NCBI RefSeq assembly: GCF_029854195.1
Contig: NZ_CP122960.1
Span: forward strand, 1,370,001 to 1,434,000
DNA from: Amylibacter sp. IMCC11727
Lineage (GTDB): Bacteria > Pseudomonadota > Alphaproteobacteria > Rhodobacterales > Rhodobacteraceae
DNA: 64,000 bases
Direction of reading: 5' to 3'
Positions 24,676-33,003 of this stretch are shown piece by piece (position 1 is the stretch's first letter; each line of letters opens with the position of its first letter). A program made the position numbers and the translations under genes. The notes under the pieces were generated by a model. It made no database searches, was not told where the DNA came from, and worked only from the letters and a program-made list of their open reading frames with translations.

Positions 24676-25707
24676 ATGACCGACGATACCCAAACCCTAG
24701 ATGCCCCGCGCGTGGCCGCCTACCTCTCGGACAAAATCGAAGGGTTTTCTGGCCCCATCGAGGTCGAAAAATTCCAAGTCGGCCAATCCAACCCCACCTT
24801 TTTGTTGCGCACCCCTGCCAAAAACTACGTCCTGCGCCGCAAACCCCCAGGCGTTCTCCTGAAATCCGCCCACGCCGTAGACCGCGAGTTTCGCGTGCAA
24901 TCTGCACTCGCAGGCACCGACGTCCCCGTCGCGAAAATGCACCACCTGTGCGAAGACGACGATGTGATCGGCTCCATGTTCTACGTCATGGACGCCATTG
25001 ACGGGCGCAACCACACGCTGCCCACCATGCCCGATGTGGACAACACCCGCCGCGGTGCCGTCATTGACGAAATGAACCGCGTCCTTGCCGCACTGCATGA
25101 CGTGAACATCGACGATGTGGGGCTGTCCGACTACGGCGCACCTGGCAATTACTACGAACGCCAAATCGGTCGCTGGACCAAACAATACCGCGCGTCTGAA
25201 ACCGTAGACGTCCCTGCGATGAACGAACTCATGGAACGCCTTGTCGAACAAATGCCCGCAGACGATGGCCAGCGCACTCTCGTACACGGCGATTATCGCA
25301 TCGACAACATGATGTTCGAACATGACGGCCCGAAATGCCTTGCGGTGCTCGATTGGGAACTTTCCACCACAGGTCACCCCTACGCCGATCTCGCTGCTGT
25401 CATCATGCAATGGCAAATGCCCGCCAACAAAGAGGGCCGTGGCTTCGCAGGCATCGACCGCCATGAAATCGGCGTGCCAACCGACGCAGAGTTCATCGCC
25501 GCCTATTGTGAACGGCGCGGCATCGGACCGATTGACAACTTCGGCTTCTACCTCGCCTTCAACTTTTTCCGCATGACGGGCATTATCCAAGGCGTGCTAA
25601 AACGCGCCCTCGACGGCAACGCCTCCAATCCCGAACGCGGCATCCAGATGGGCCAATACGTGCCTGTCTTTGCCAACGCGGGCCTGCAAGCGCTGAACAA
25701 AGGGTAG
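24676..25707 (+). CDS. ACAD10/11-type acyl-CoA kinase (APH-fold phosphotransferase)
   Basis: A 343-residue aminoglycoside-phosphotransferase-fold kinase that closely resembles the N-terminal kinase domain of eukaryotic ACAD11. Matching blocks are FQVGQSNPTF, YVLRRKPPGVLLKSAH, VDREFRVQ, and RQIGRWTKQY. The catalytic loop HGDYRIDN is near 204-211 and the magnesium-binding DWEL near 226. In ACAD10/11 and in the bacterial levulinate enzyme LvaA, this domain phosphorylates the hydroxyl of 4-hydroxyacyl-CoAs so that an acyl-CoA dehydrogenase partner can eliminate phosphate. It lies in a beta-oxidation operon, 4 bases before the IclR regulator gene. An ACAD11-type dehydrogenase gene is found at 43628. 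Function in 4-hydroxy acid breakdown is inferred from the family. Confidence 0.88.
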   Translation: MTDDTQTLDAPRVAAYLSDKIEGFSGPIEVEKFQVGQSNPTFLLRTPAKNYVLRRKPPGVLLKSAHAVDREFRVQSALAGTDVPVAKMHHLCEDDDVIGSMFYVMDAIDGRNHTLPTMPDVDNTRRGAVIDEMNRVLAALHDVNIDDVGLSDYGAPGNYYERQIGRWTKQYRASETVDVPAMNELMERLVEQMPADDGQRTLVHGDYRIDNMMFEHDGPKCLAVLDWELSTTGHPYADLAAVIMQWQMPANKEGRGFAGIDRHEIGVPTDAEFIAAYCERRGIGPIDNFGFYLAFNFFRMTGIIQGVLKRALDGNASNPERGIQMGQYVPVFANAGLQALNKG

Positions 25708-25711
25708 GGGC

Positions 25712-26506
25712 ATGGGTAACGTTCATCTCGTCCCAGACATCGAAGAAGACAAGGATCGCAATTTTGTCACGGCTCTGGCCCGTGGCCTCGATGTGTTGCG
25801 CTGTTTTCGCCCACATGAAGCGCTGCTCAGCAATTCTGAAATCGCCGCGCGCACGGGCCTGCCAAAACCCACTGTATCGCGCCTGCTTCATACACTGTGC
25901 AAACTCGATTACCTTACGTGTGACGAGGCCACAGGCAACTATCGCTTGTCCTCTGGTGTCCTCACACTCGGATTTGGTGTCATCGCAGGCATGGAAATCG
26001 CGGACCGCGCCAAAGACATTTTGTTAGAGTTACGCGACGGCCCTAACAGTTACATCACCGCTGCCGTGGCTCAGGCCCATATGACAGACGCGGTCTATAT
26101 CGCCGTAGAACGCTCCCGCGAAGACATCTCGCTCGCCATTACAATCGGCGCACGCTTGCCGCTGTTCTTTTCTGCCATTGGCCGCGCCAATTTGGTGGCC
26201 ATGTCCGACGCGGACCTAGAAACCGCCTTTGACTACGGCGCCAAACTTCTGCCCGACAGCTTTGCCGCGCAAAAAGCCAGCTATGCCAGCGCCAAAGCAG
26301 AATATGCTCAAAAAGGATACTGCTCCTCCTTTGGGGATTGGCGCAAAGACGTTCATGGCATCGCCGTGCCGATCAAAACCCTCGATGGGCGCGTCTTTGC
26401 CATCAACGCGGGCGGCCCCGCCATCAACGTAAAACAGAAACAGCTTGAAACGGTCTATGCCCCGCGCTTGATCGCGGCGGCCAAAACGCTCAGTTTACAA
26501 CCATGA
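25712..26506 (+). CDS. IclR family transcriptional regulator
   Basis: A 264-residue regulator. The N-terminal winged helix-turn-helix (about 20-80) contains LARGLDVLRCFRP, SNSEIAARTGLPKPTVSRLL and YLTCDEATGNYRL; the C-terminal effector domain (about 95-260) has the family's TDAVYIAVERS and IGRANLVAM blocks. The DVLRCF and KPTVSRLL text is like the PcaR/PobR group that control aromatic or acid catabolism. It is co-transcribed within the catabolic operon (4 bases after the kinase, 4-base overlap with the thioesterase). It therefore probably regulates this operon and perhaps the neighbouring ones, sensing an acyl intermediate. It is the only dedicated regulator gene in 18-48 kb. Confidence 0.92.
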   Translation: MGNVHLVPDIEEDKDRNFVTALARGLDVLRCFRPHEALLSNSEIAARTGLPKPTVSRLLHTLCKLDYLTCDEATGNYRLSSGVLTLGFGVIAGMEIADRAKDILLELRDGPNSYITAAVAQAHMTDAVYIAVERSREDISLAITIGARLPLFFSAIGRANLVAMSDADLETAFDYGAKLLPDSFAAQKASYASAKAEYAQKGYCSSFGDWRKDVHGIAVPIKTLDGRVFAINAGGPAINVKQKQLETVYAPRLIAAAKTLSLQP

Positions 26507-26904
26507 CCGACACCAAAGACCTGCTCGAAGACCCTTATGAATATCAAAAACTAATCGGGTTTGATATTGTGGAATGGGAACAAGACCACGCCAAACTGCA
26601 CCTGCAACTGGCCACCAAACATGGTAACCGCTATGGCATCCCGCATGGGGGCATCCACGCCACTTTGCTTGACACCTGCATGGGGTTCGCAGGCTGCTAC
26701 ACAGGGGATCGCGAAACTCCACAACTGGCCATGACCCTGTCGCTCACCGTGCAATACCTATCCCGCCCCAAAGGCACGCTTTTGATCGCCACAGGCAGAA
26801 AAACAGGCGGCGGGCGCAAAACATTCTTTGCCGAAGGGGACATCACTGATGACACAGGCGAGTTGATTGCGAAAGGAACGGGGACCTTTCGTTACAGAAG
26901 CTAA
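26503..26904 (+). CDS. PaaI-family (hotdog) thioesterase
   Basis: A 133-residue single hotdog-fold protein. The typical HGNRYGIPHGGIHATLLDT block contains the catalytic-type HGG motif and the acidic residue at the start of the long helix. These enzymes form tetramers that hydrolyse stalled acyl-CoAs and so free CoA. The ATG overlaps the IclR stop (ATGA), so the two genes are coupled. It is the last gene of the plus-strand operon. A role as a salvage thioesterase of the pathway is likely. Confidence 0.88.
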   Translation: MTDTKDLLEDPYEYQKLIGFDIVEWEQDHAKLHLQLATKHGNRYGIPHGGIHATLLDTCMGFAGCYTGDRETPQLAMTLSLTVQYLSRPKGTLLIATGRKTGGGRKTFFAEGDITDDTGELIAKGTGTFRYRS

Positions 26905-26952
26905 TTGCTTCTTTCGAGCAAAAATATCCCGGGGTTTGGGGCAGCGCCCCAA
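26896..26952. terminator. hairpins between convergent operon ends
   Basis: AGAAGC/GCTTCT (26896-26901 with 26907-26912, spanning the thioesterase stop, then TTC) and TTGGGGC/GCCCCAA (26936-26942 with 26946-26952). The second is followed on the minus strand, after a short GC stretch, by TATTTTTGC, so it may terminate the minus-strand ligase gene that ends at 26956. Confidence 0.5.
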
Positions 26953-26955
26953 GAC

Positions 26956-28446
26956 CTAGCTATCCCGCTCCGCAATCAAATCCGCGAAATGCCCTAATAG
27001 TTTATGCTTCAAAATCTTACCCGTTGCCGCCGCAGGATAGGCGTCCACCACAAACACATGGCTTGGCACTTTATACGCCACCAACCTATCCTTCAGCCAC
27101 GCCTTCAGCGCGTCTTCCCCCACATCGCCCGTCACCTTCACAAATGCCAGTATTTCTTCGTTGCCGGGCACCTGCCGTCCAATCACCGCCACTTGATACA
27201 CGTTCGGGTGCTTTGACAGCATCGCTTCTATTTCAGGCGGATACACATTGAACCCAGACCGAATAATCAGCTCCTTGCTGCGCCCCACCACATGCAACCC
27301 ACCGCCTTCATCAAACCGCCCAAGGTCGCCCGTGCGGAAAAAACCATCCTTCGTCATCACTTCGGCGGTTTTGTCTGGCGCACGATAATACCCGCGCATC
27401 ACATTGTCGCCGCGCACTTGGATTTCGCCAACCCCGTCTTTGTTTGGTTCCCATATCCGCACATCAATCCAGTCATAAGGCACGCCAACCCCCACATCCT
27501 CGCGTGGATGATCATTGTGCGTGCTGGAAATCGACGGGGAAGTTTCAGTCATCCCATACCCATTGTTCAGCGGCAGCCCAAACACCTTTTCCACCCGCGC
27601 TTTAAGCCCAGGGTCGAGCGGCGCACCCCCCGTCACCAAATTCACCAAACTAGGTGCGTTCAAATCCTCACCCGCTTCGTCCAAATGCTGCATAATCGCC
27701 GCAAACATCTGAGGCACAGCAGGGAACCGCGTGGCACCCCCGCGCAACATCGACAGCACCTTTGGCACGTCAAAGCGTGGCACAAACTCCAGCGATGCAC
27801 CTGCCGTCATGGCGGGCAGAAACACAGAACTCAGCGCGTAAATATGCGTGCCGGGTAATACGCCAACCACACGATCCTCTGGAACCAAACGGTTGAATTG
27901 CGCCGAATACCCGGAACAAAACAACAGGTTCTTATGGGTCAGCATCACACCCTTGGGCGCGCTTGTCGTGCCAGTGGTGTACAGCAACACCGCCACTTGA
28001 TTGTCATCCGCATCTACGGGTTCCACGTCCACATCGCGCACCTTGGTGGCCCAAACCGCACCACTGGCCAGCGCCCCGATCTTTGTTGCCTCCATCCGCG
28101 CTGCGTGATCCCGTGCGGGGGCGGATACATCATGCGTAAACACCACACAGCGCGGTGTTGCATGGGCCTCGATTGCCGCTATTTCATCTGCAGATTGGCG
28201 TGCATTCACAAGGATCAGCCACGCATTCAACGCACTGGCCGCAAAAACCATGGCCGCAAACAGCACGGAATTTTCTGAAACCAGCACCACGCGATCCCCG
28301 CCGCGCACACCGTGATTTTTTAAAATCGCGGCCAGCGCGGACACCTCCAGGCGCAGGTCGCCATAACTCACGCGCGTACCGTCATGGTCAATCAACGCAA
28401 GGGCGTCACTGGGTTTGCCATCCAAAATCTGATGCAATCTGTCCAT
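26956..28446 (-). CDS. acyl-CoA synthetase (class I adenylate-forming enzyme)
   Basis: A 496-residue AMP-binding enzyme that activates a carboxylic acid to its CoA thioester via an acyl-adenylate. P-loop YTTGTTSAPKG is near 170, GYGMTETSP near 300, RTGDLGRFDE near 375 followed by the hinge GRSKELIIRSGFNVYP, and the C-terminal catalytic lysine is in ATGKILKHKLL. The length and sequence style fit medium-chain or aromatic acid ligases, and the substrate cannot be read. It is divergent from the LIV transporter gene cluster (229-base gap), which suggests that the transporter imports the acid that this enzyme activates. Confidence 0.9.
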   Translation of the reverse strand: MDRLHQILDGKPSDALALIDHDGTRVSYGDLRLEVSALAAILKNHGVRGGDRVVLVSENSVLFAAMVFAASALNAWLILVNARQSADEIAAIEAHATPRCVVFTHDVSAPARDHAARMEATKIGALASGAVWATKVRDVDVEPVDADDNQVAVLLYTTGTTSAPKGVMLTHKNLLFCSGYSAQFNRLVPEDRVVGVLPGTHIYALSSVFLPAMTAGASLEFVPRFDVPKVLSMLRGGATRFPAVPQMFAAIMQHLDEAGEDLNAPSLVNLVTGGAPLDPGLKARVEKVFGLPLNNGYGMTETSPSISSTHNDHPREDVGVGVPYDWIDVRIWEPNKDGVGEIQVRGDNVMRGYYRAPDKTAEVMTKDGFFRTGDLGRFDEGGGLHVVGRSKELIIRSGFNVYPPEIEAMLSKHPNVYQVAVIGRQVPGNEEILAFVKVTGDVGEDALKAWLKDRLVAYKVPSHVFVVDAYPAAATGKILKHKLLGHFADLIAERDS

Positions 28447-28468
28447 GCTAATCCCTTTGTCTCGGCGT

Positions 28469-28613
28469 CATATTGATATGCAAAACTGTGAAACAAAATT
28501 CCGCACTGCGAAAGGGTGCAAATTTAGGCAAACCGCCAGATCGGGGCATAGCGCGGAATTATGACCCTACGTCACAAAACGCCGCACCCTTGACTTATAC
28601 CCTCAATATGCAA
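28469..28613. promoter_or_regulatory. divergent promoter region with repeated ATATGCAA motifs
   Basis: The 229-base gap between the divergent ligase (minus) and livK-type (plus) genes holds a palindrome CATATTGATATG (28469-28480) and two direct copies of ATATGCAA (28476-28483 and 28606-28613). A TTGACT hexamer at 28590-28595 could be a -35 element for the transporter, although the matching -10 is poor. The repeated motif may be a regulator's half-site. Confidence 0.35.
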
Positions 28614-28675
28614 GTCTTTTCCCATGCTTAAACCGCGACTGCTGTGGTTTAGTTCACATTCTGGGAGGAATACTA

Positions 28676-29920
28676 ATGATCAAAAAGACCAAGCTCGGCA
28701 TTGCCGTCACACTCGCAGCCACGCTCTCCGCGTCTGTTGCTTTTGCTGAAACGATTAAGATTGCTTTCGTTGACCCACTGTCAGGTCCGTTTGCAACAAC
28801 AGGGACAAACGGCGCAGCTGAATGGGAATTCGCTGCTGAAGAACTCGTGAACAAAAAAGGTGGTGTTCTGGGCGGCAAAAAATTTGAAGTCGTCACATTC
28901 GACAACAAAATGTCCGGTAAAGAATCCCTGATCCAAGTGCAGGTCGCCATCGACCAAGGCATCCGCTACATCGCGCAGGGCAACTCCTCTGGTATCGCAG
29001 CGGCGATCACAGATGCGGTTAACAAACACAACCGCCGTAACCCTGATGACCGCGTTCTGTTCCTGAACTATTCTGCGGTTGATCCGGTTCTGACAAACGA
29101 CAAATGTAACTTCTGGCACTTCCGCTTTGATGCAAACGCAGACATTAAAATGGACGCTTTGACAGATGTCATGGCGGCGCGCGACGACCTGAAAAAGGTT
29201 TATCTGATCGGCCAAGACTACTCATTTGGTAAGGCGGTTGCCGCCGCTGCAGAGCGCGACATTGCCAAGAAACGTCCAGACGTTGAAATCGTTGGCAACG
29301 AACTTCACCCAATCGGCAAAGTAAAAGACTTCACACCTTACGCACGTAAGATTGTGGCCTCTGGTGCGGATTCCGTTATCACAGGGAACTGGGGCTCCGA
29401 TATGGTTGGCCTTGGTAAAGCCATCATCGAAGCAGGTTTTGAAGGCCAGATTTACACCTACTACGCCGCATCAAACGGGATCACGCGTACATTTGGTGAA
29501 GACGGCAAAGGCCACTTGAACCTCGTACACGAAGGCCAACTTAACCCTGCACCGTCTGATCGTGCATCTGCCTATGTTGACGCTTTCGAAGCAAAATACC
29601 CAGACCACGACATTTCACAGGCGCGTATCGCAAACGCTGTTGAAATGTTGGCAAAAGCAATCGAAATCGCAGGCACTGCGGATGATGTTGTTCCTGTTGC
29701 CTACGCGCTCGAAGGTATGGAGCATGACAGCATCTGGGGCGGCAAAGTCTTCATGCGCCCAGACGATCACCAAGCCATTCAAAACGTTCACATCGGTGCG
29801 CACACGAATGAAAACATTCGTCACCCGCTCGATAACTCTGAATATGGCTTGTTGGACACAACAACAGTTGAAATGGCTGCAATGGACAGCCCGACAACTT
29901 GTAAAATGAAACGCCCATAA
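28676..29920 (+). CDS. branched-chain amino acid-type (LIV) ABC transporter, substrate-binding protein
   Basis: A 414-residue periplasmic binding protein. The signal peptide (MIKKTKLGIAVTLAATLSASVAFA) is followed by a periplasmic-binding fold type I domain starting IKIAFVDPLSGPFATTG. The family text AQGNSSGIAAAITDAVNKHN and LIGQDYSFGKAVAA marks the LivK group. Two cysteines are near NDKCNF and PTTCKM. Substrates of LivK-like proteins include amino acids, urea, aromatic acids and short acids, and the divergent acyl-CoA ligase favours a carboxylic acid. GGGAGGA precedes the ATG. A GC hairpin follows the gene at 29935-29961. Confidence 0.92.
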   Translation: MIKKTKLGIAVTLAATLSASVAFAETIKIAFVDPLSGPFATTGTNGAAEWEFAAEELVNKKGGVLGGKKFEVVTFDNKMSGKESLIQVQVAIDQGIRYIAQGNSSGIAAAITDAVNKHNRRNPDDRVLFLNYSAVDPVLTNDKCNFWHFRFDANADIKMDALTDVMAARDDLKKVYLIGQDYSFGKAVAAAAERDIAKKRPDVEIVGNELHPIGKVKDFTPYARKIVASGADSVITGNWGSDMVGLGKAIIEAGFEGQIYTYYAASNGITRTFGEDGKGHLNLVHEGQLNPAPSDRASAYVDAFEAKYPDHDISQARIANAVEMLAKAIEIAGTADDVVPVAYALEGMEHDSIWGGKVFMRPDDHQAIQNVHIGAHTNENIRHPLDNSEYGLLDTTTVEMAAMDSPTTCKMKRP

Positions 29921-29934
29921 GCGGCTCATTTCTA

Positions 29935-29961
29935 TCCCGCCGCGGTGCGTCTGCGGCGGGA
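29935..29961 (+). other. hairpin between substrate-binding protein and permease genes
   Basis: A perfect 9-bp stem, TCCCGCCGC/GCGGCGGGA (29935-29943 with 29953-29961), begins 15 bases after the binding-protein stop. There is no T-run. It likely protects the 3' end of the binding-protein message or attenuates transcription so that the binding protein is made in excess over the membrane parts. Confidence 0.6.
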
Positions 29962-30008
29962 CGTCCTCATCTTTGATAAATTGACACGTTCTACCGAGGG
30001 GTATTGGC

Positions 30009-30971
30009 ATGGACCTGATACTTGTGAATCTAATTGATGGGCTGGTCTTTGGCCTTTTGCTCTTCATGCTCTCAAGCGGCTTGACGCTGATCTTCTCAAT
30101 GATGGGCGTTCTCAACTTCGCCCACGCCAGCTTTTATATGCTGGGCGCTTATTTCGGGTATCAGATTTCCACGGTTCTCGGCATTGGCTTTATCGGTGGC
30201 TTGATCGTTGCACCGATTATCGTTGGTGTCGCAGGGGCCGCGATTGAACGCTACGGCCTGCGCCGCGTCCACCAATACGGCCACGTGCCAGAATTGATCT
30301 TCACCTTCGGCCTCGCGCTGCTGATCCAAGAGGTGGTGAAACTGTTCTGGGGTCAAAACCAAATCCCATATTTCGAGCCAACCTACCTTGATTTCGCTTT
30401 GTTCTCCGTGGGGGACAATGCTATCAAAGCCTACAAAGTGTTCATGATCTTTATCTCTCTGACTATCTTTGGCGGCCTTCTCTACATCCTCACTAAAACC
30501 CGCATCGGTATGATCATTCAGGCCGCACTCAGCTATCCTAAAACAGTCGAAGCCTTGGGCCATAACGTGCCCTTCGTCTTCATGGGCGTCTTTGGGGTAG
30601 GGACGGCGCTTGCAGGGGTCGCTGGTGTTATTGCTGGTCCCGCCCTTGGCACATTCCCTGGCATGGCCTTCACCCTTGGCTCTATCGTGTTCGTGACAAT
30701 CGTTGTAGGTGGCCTCGGCTCGCTCTGGGGCGCCCTCGTCGCATCGCTTCTGATCGGCTGGATGACCACATTCGCGGCCAGCTACAACATCAAGATGTCC
30801 GACATTCTCGAAGGCATTGGCCTCACCAAACCCGAAGTGATGTCCGACAGCATGTTCCAAGATCTATGGACCCTGACATTGCCGCAAATCGGCCCGATCC
30901 TTCCTTACCTCTTGATGGTGCTGATCCTCGTGTTCCGCCCACAAGGTCTGCTCGGAAAGCGTGAATCATGA
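30009..30971 (+). CDS. LIV-type ABC transporter, permease (LivH-like)
   Basis: A 320-residue integral membrane protein with about eight hydrophobic segments. The LivH opening (LIDGLVFGLLLFMLSSGLTLIFSMMGVLNFAHAS, with the NFAHAS motif) is present, and the coupling loop is near ERYGLRRVHQYG. The 4-base overlap (ATGA) with the next permease gene indicates strict co-expression. AGGGGT lies upstream of the ATG. It pairs with the gene at 30968 to form the heterodimeric channel. Confidence 0.92.
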   Translation: MDLILVNLIDGLVFGLLLFMLSSGLTLIFSMMGVLNFAHASFYMLGAYFGYQISTVLGIGFIGGLIVAPIIVGVAGAAIERYGLRRVHQYGHVPELIFTFGLALLIQEVVKLFWGQNQIPYFEPTYLDFALFSVGDNAIKAYKVFMIFISLTIFGGLLYILTKTRIGMIIQAALSYPKTVEALGHNVPFVFMGVFGVGTALAGVAGVIAGPALGTFPGMAFTLGSIVFVTIVVGGLGSLWGALVASLLIGWMTTFAASYNIKMSDILEGIGLTKPEVMSDSMFQDLWTLTLPQIGPILPYLLMVLILVFRPQGLLGKRES

Positions 30972-32245
30972 GCACTGCAAGCACAAACACCCGCACGTAC
31001 GGCGCAATCACTTTTGGCACGCTGGTGCCATGGATCATTGGTGCAATCGTTCTTCTGGTCCTGCCCATGCTGCTCGGCGGGCGCAGCCAGCTGACAATCA
31101 TGTCACAAATGTCGATCATGGTGGTCTTCGCGCTCGCGTATAACATGCTCTTGGGGCAGGGCGGTATGCTCTCCTTTGGACATGCGGTGTATACAGGCAT
31201 GGGCGCATTCCTCTGCCTACACGTGATGAACTCCAGCTTCTTTGGCTCAATTCCACTGCCCGTGCTGCCGCTGATCGGCGGTCTGTTCGGCCTTGGCATC
31301 GCCATGATCATCGGCAGTTTCTCCACCCGATCCGCAGGCACGGTCTTTGCCATGATCTCGCTTGGCATTGGTGAACTGATGGCGGCCTGTGTGCTAATCA
31401 TCGTTGTATTCTTTGGCGGTGAAGAAGGCATCTCTGGCTACCGCGACGAAGGCTTGCCGTTCTTCGGCTTTGAATTCATCAGCCAACTCGAAGTCTTCTA
31501 CCTCATCGCTTTCTGGCTCTTTGTCTCTGCGGCACTGATGTACTTGTTCTCTCGCACACCTGTGGGCCGTATGGCCAACGCAGTACGCGACAATCCAGAA
31601 CGGGCACAGTTCTTGGGCTACTCCGCCCGTTGGGTGCGCTTTGTGTCCTTCTCCGCCTCTGGCTTTTTCTGCGGTATCGCGGGCGGCCTCTCGGCGATCC
31701 TGTTTGAAATTGCTACTGAAACTGACCTCAACGTTACGGCCTCAGGCACAATCTTGTTGATCGTGTTCTTGGGCGGTGTCGGCTTTTTCTGGGGGCCAAT
31801 TATCGGCGCAGTTGTGTTTATCCTGCTGCAAACCGTGCTGGGGCTGCAAACCCACCTTTGGGAACTTTATGTCGGCGTGATCTTCGTTGGCATGGTGATG
31901 TTCTTTCCAGGGGGCCTTGCGGGCATCATCATGGCGCACGGTGTGGCCATGTCACTTGGCAAGCTGAACCTGCTGATCAGGCCATACCTCACCTGCGTTT
32001 TGCCAGCCATCATTGGCGTCCTTGGCCTGTGCGGTTTGATCGAAATGATCTTCCACACCCGTGAAGCGCCGACAGGCGAAACTGAAATGACCCTGTTCTG
32101 GACCCCCATCGACACCCACCACATCTGGGCGTGGCTCATCTTTGGTGCCATCGCGGCAGGCGGTATCTTAATCGCCCGCCACCAAGCACCTGTGCTCAAA
32201 GAAGCATGGAACCAAGCCAATACAATTGATGGAGAGCCGTCATGA
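30968..32245 (+). CDS. LIV-type ABC transporter, permease (LivM-like) with C-terminal extension
   Basis: A 425-residue permease. The first 320 residues match LivM, including NMLLGQGGMLSFGHAVYTG, the EAA-like loop AVRDNPERAQFLG, and GGLAGIIM near the normal end. About 95 extra residues follow, with two more hydrophobic helices (CVLPAIIGVLGLCGLIEMIF and HIWAWLIFGAIAAGGILIA) joined by a polar loop (HTREAPTGETEM). That is longer than a classical LivM. The extension is genuine protein, with no frameshift visible. The start overlaps livH and the end overlaps the ATPase gene (ATGA both times). Confidence 0.9.
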   Translation: MSTASTNTRTYGAITFGTLVPWIIGAIVLLVLPMLLGGRSQLTIMSQMSIMVVFALAYNMLLGQGGMLSFGHAVYTGMGAFLCLHVMNSSFFGSIPLPVLPLIGGLFGLGIAMIIGSFSTRSAGTVFAMISLGIGELMAACVLIIVVFFGGEEGISGYRDEGLPFFGFEFISQLEVFYLIAFWLFVSAALMYLFSRTPVGRMANAVRDNPERAQFLGYSARWVRFVSFSASGFFCGIAGGLSAILFEIATETDLNVTASGTILLIVFLGGVGFFWGPIIGAVVFILLQTVLGLQTHLWELYVGVIFVGMVMFFPGGLAGIIMAHGVAMSLGKLNLLIRPYLTCVLPAIIGVLGLCGLIEMIFHTREAPTGETEMTLFWTPIDTHHIWAWLIFGAIAAGGILIARHQAPVLKEAWNQANTIDGEPS

Positions 32246-33003
32246 CGACACCTGCTCTTGAACTGGACGATCTGCGCAAATCTTTTGGCTCTGCCGAAAT
32301 TATTCGCGGGCTGAACCTAAAGGTCGAAAAAGGCGAACGCCACGCGATCATCGGGCCGAATGGGGCGGGGAAATCCACCATGTTCAACCTGATCACGGGC
32401 CGCTTCCCACAAACATCGGGCCACGTGCGTTTGCACGGCACGGACCTCGCAGGGCTGCAACCGTTTCAGATCAACCGCCTTGGCCTGTCTCGATCTTTCC
32501 AGATCACCAACATCTTTCCAAACATGACCGTGTTTGAAAACGTTCGTTGCTCGCTCTTGTGGTCCATGGGATTCAAATATTCCTTCTGGAATATGGTCTC
32601 GCGCAACCGCGCCCTCAACGAAGGCGCCGAGGAAATCTTAGAACAAATCAACCTCACCAACCGCCGCGATCTACCAGCGGGGGTCTTGTCCTATGCTGAA
32701 CAACGGGCGCTTGAAATCGGCATCACCATCGCAGGTGGGGCCGATGTGATTATGCTCGACGAACCAACAGCGGGCATGTCCAACACCGAAACCGATTACA
32801 TCGTGGACCTGATCCAAAAAGTCACCGAAGACAAAACCCTGATCGTTGTAGAACACGACATGGGCGTGGTCTTTGGCCTCGCGGATCGCATCTCGGTTCT
32901 GGTCTATGGGGAAATCATCGCCACGGGCACACCCGAAGCCGTCCGCGCCGATCAAAAAGTCCAAGAAGCCTACCTTGGCGCCGCTCTGGAGGAAGAACAC
33001 TAA
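32242..33003 (+). CDS. LIV-type ABC transporter, ATP-binding protein (LivG-like)
   Basis: A 253-residue ABC ATPase. Walker A is GPNGAGKST near 38-46, the LivG-type spacer region FQITNIFPNMTVFENV follows, the signature is the degenerate LSYAEQRALEIG typical of this group, Walker B and catalytic Glu are in IMLDEPTAGM, and the switch His is in VVEHDMGVVF. It is one of two ATPases that drive the transporter from the cytoplasmic side. It overlaps the permease gene by 4 bases and the next ATPase gene by one base (TAATG). Confidence 0.93.
   Translation: MTTPALELDDLRKSFGSAEIIRGLNLKVEKGERHAIIGPNGAGKSTMFNLITGRFPQTSGHVRLHGTDLAGLQPFQINRLGLSRSFQITNIFPNMTVFENVRCSLLWSMGFKYSFWNMVSRNRALNEGAEEILEQINLTNRRDLPAGVLSYAEQRALEIGITIAGGADVIMLDEPTAGMSNTETDYIVDLIQKVTEDKTLIVVEHDMGVVFGLADRISVLVYGEIIATGTPEAVRADQKVQEAYLGAALEEEH

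Noticed and set aside
24697..25590. Long open frame opposite the kinase gene
   Set aside because: It overlies a well-supported kinase with conserved catalytic motifs and shows no family character.
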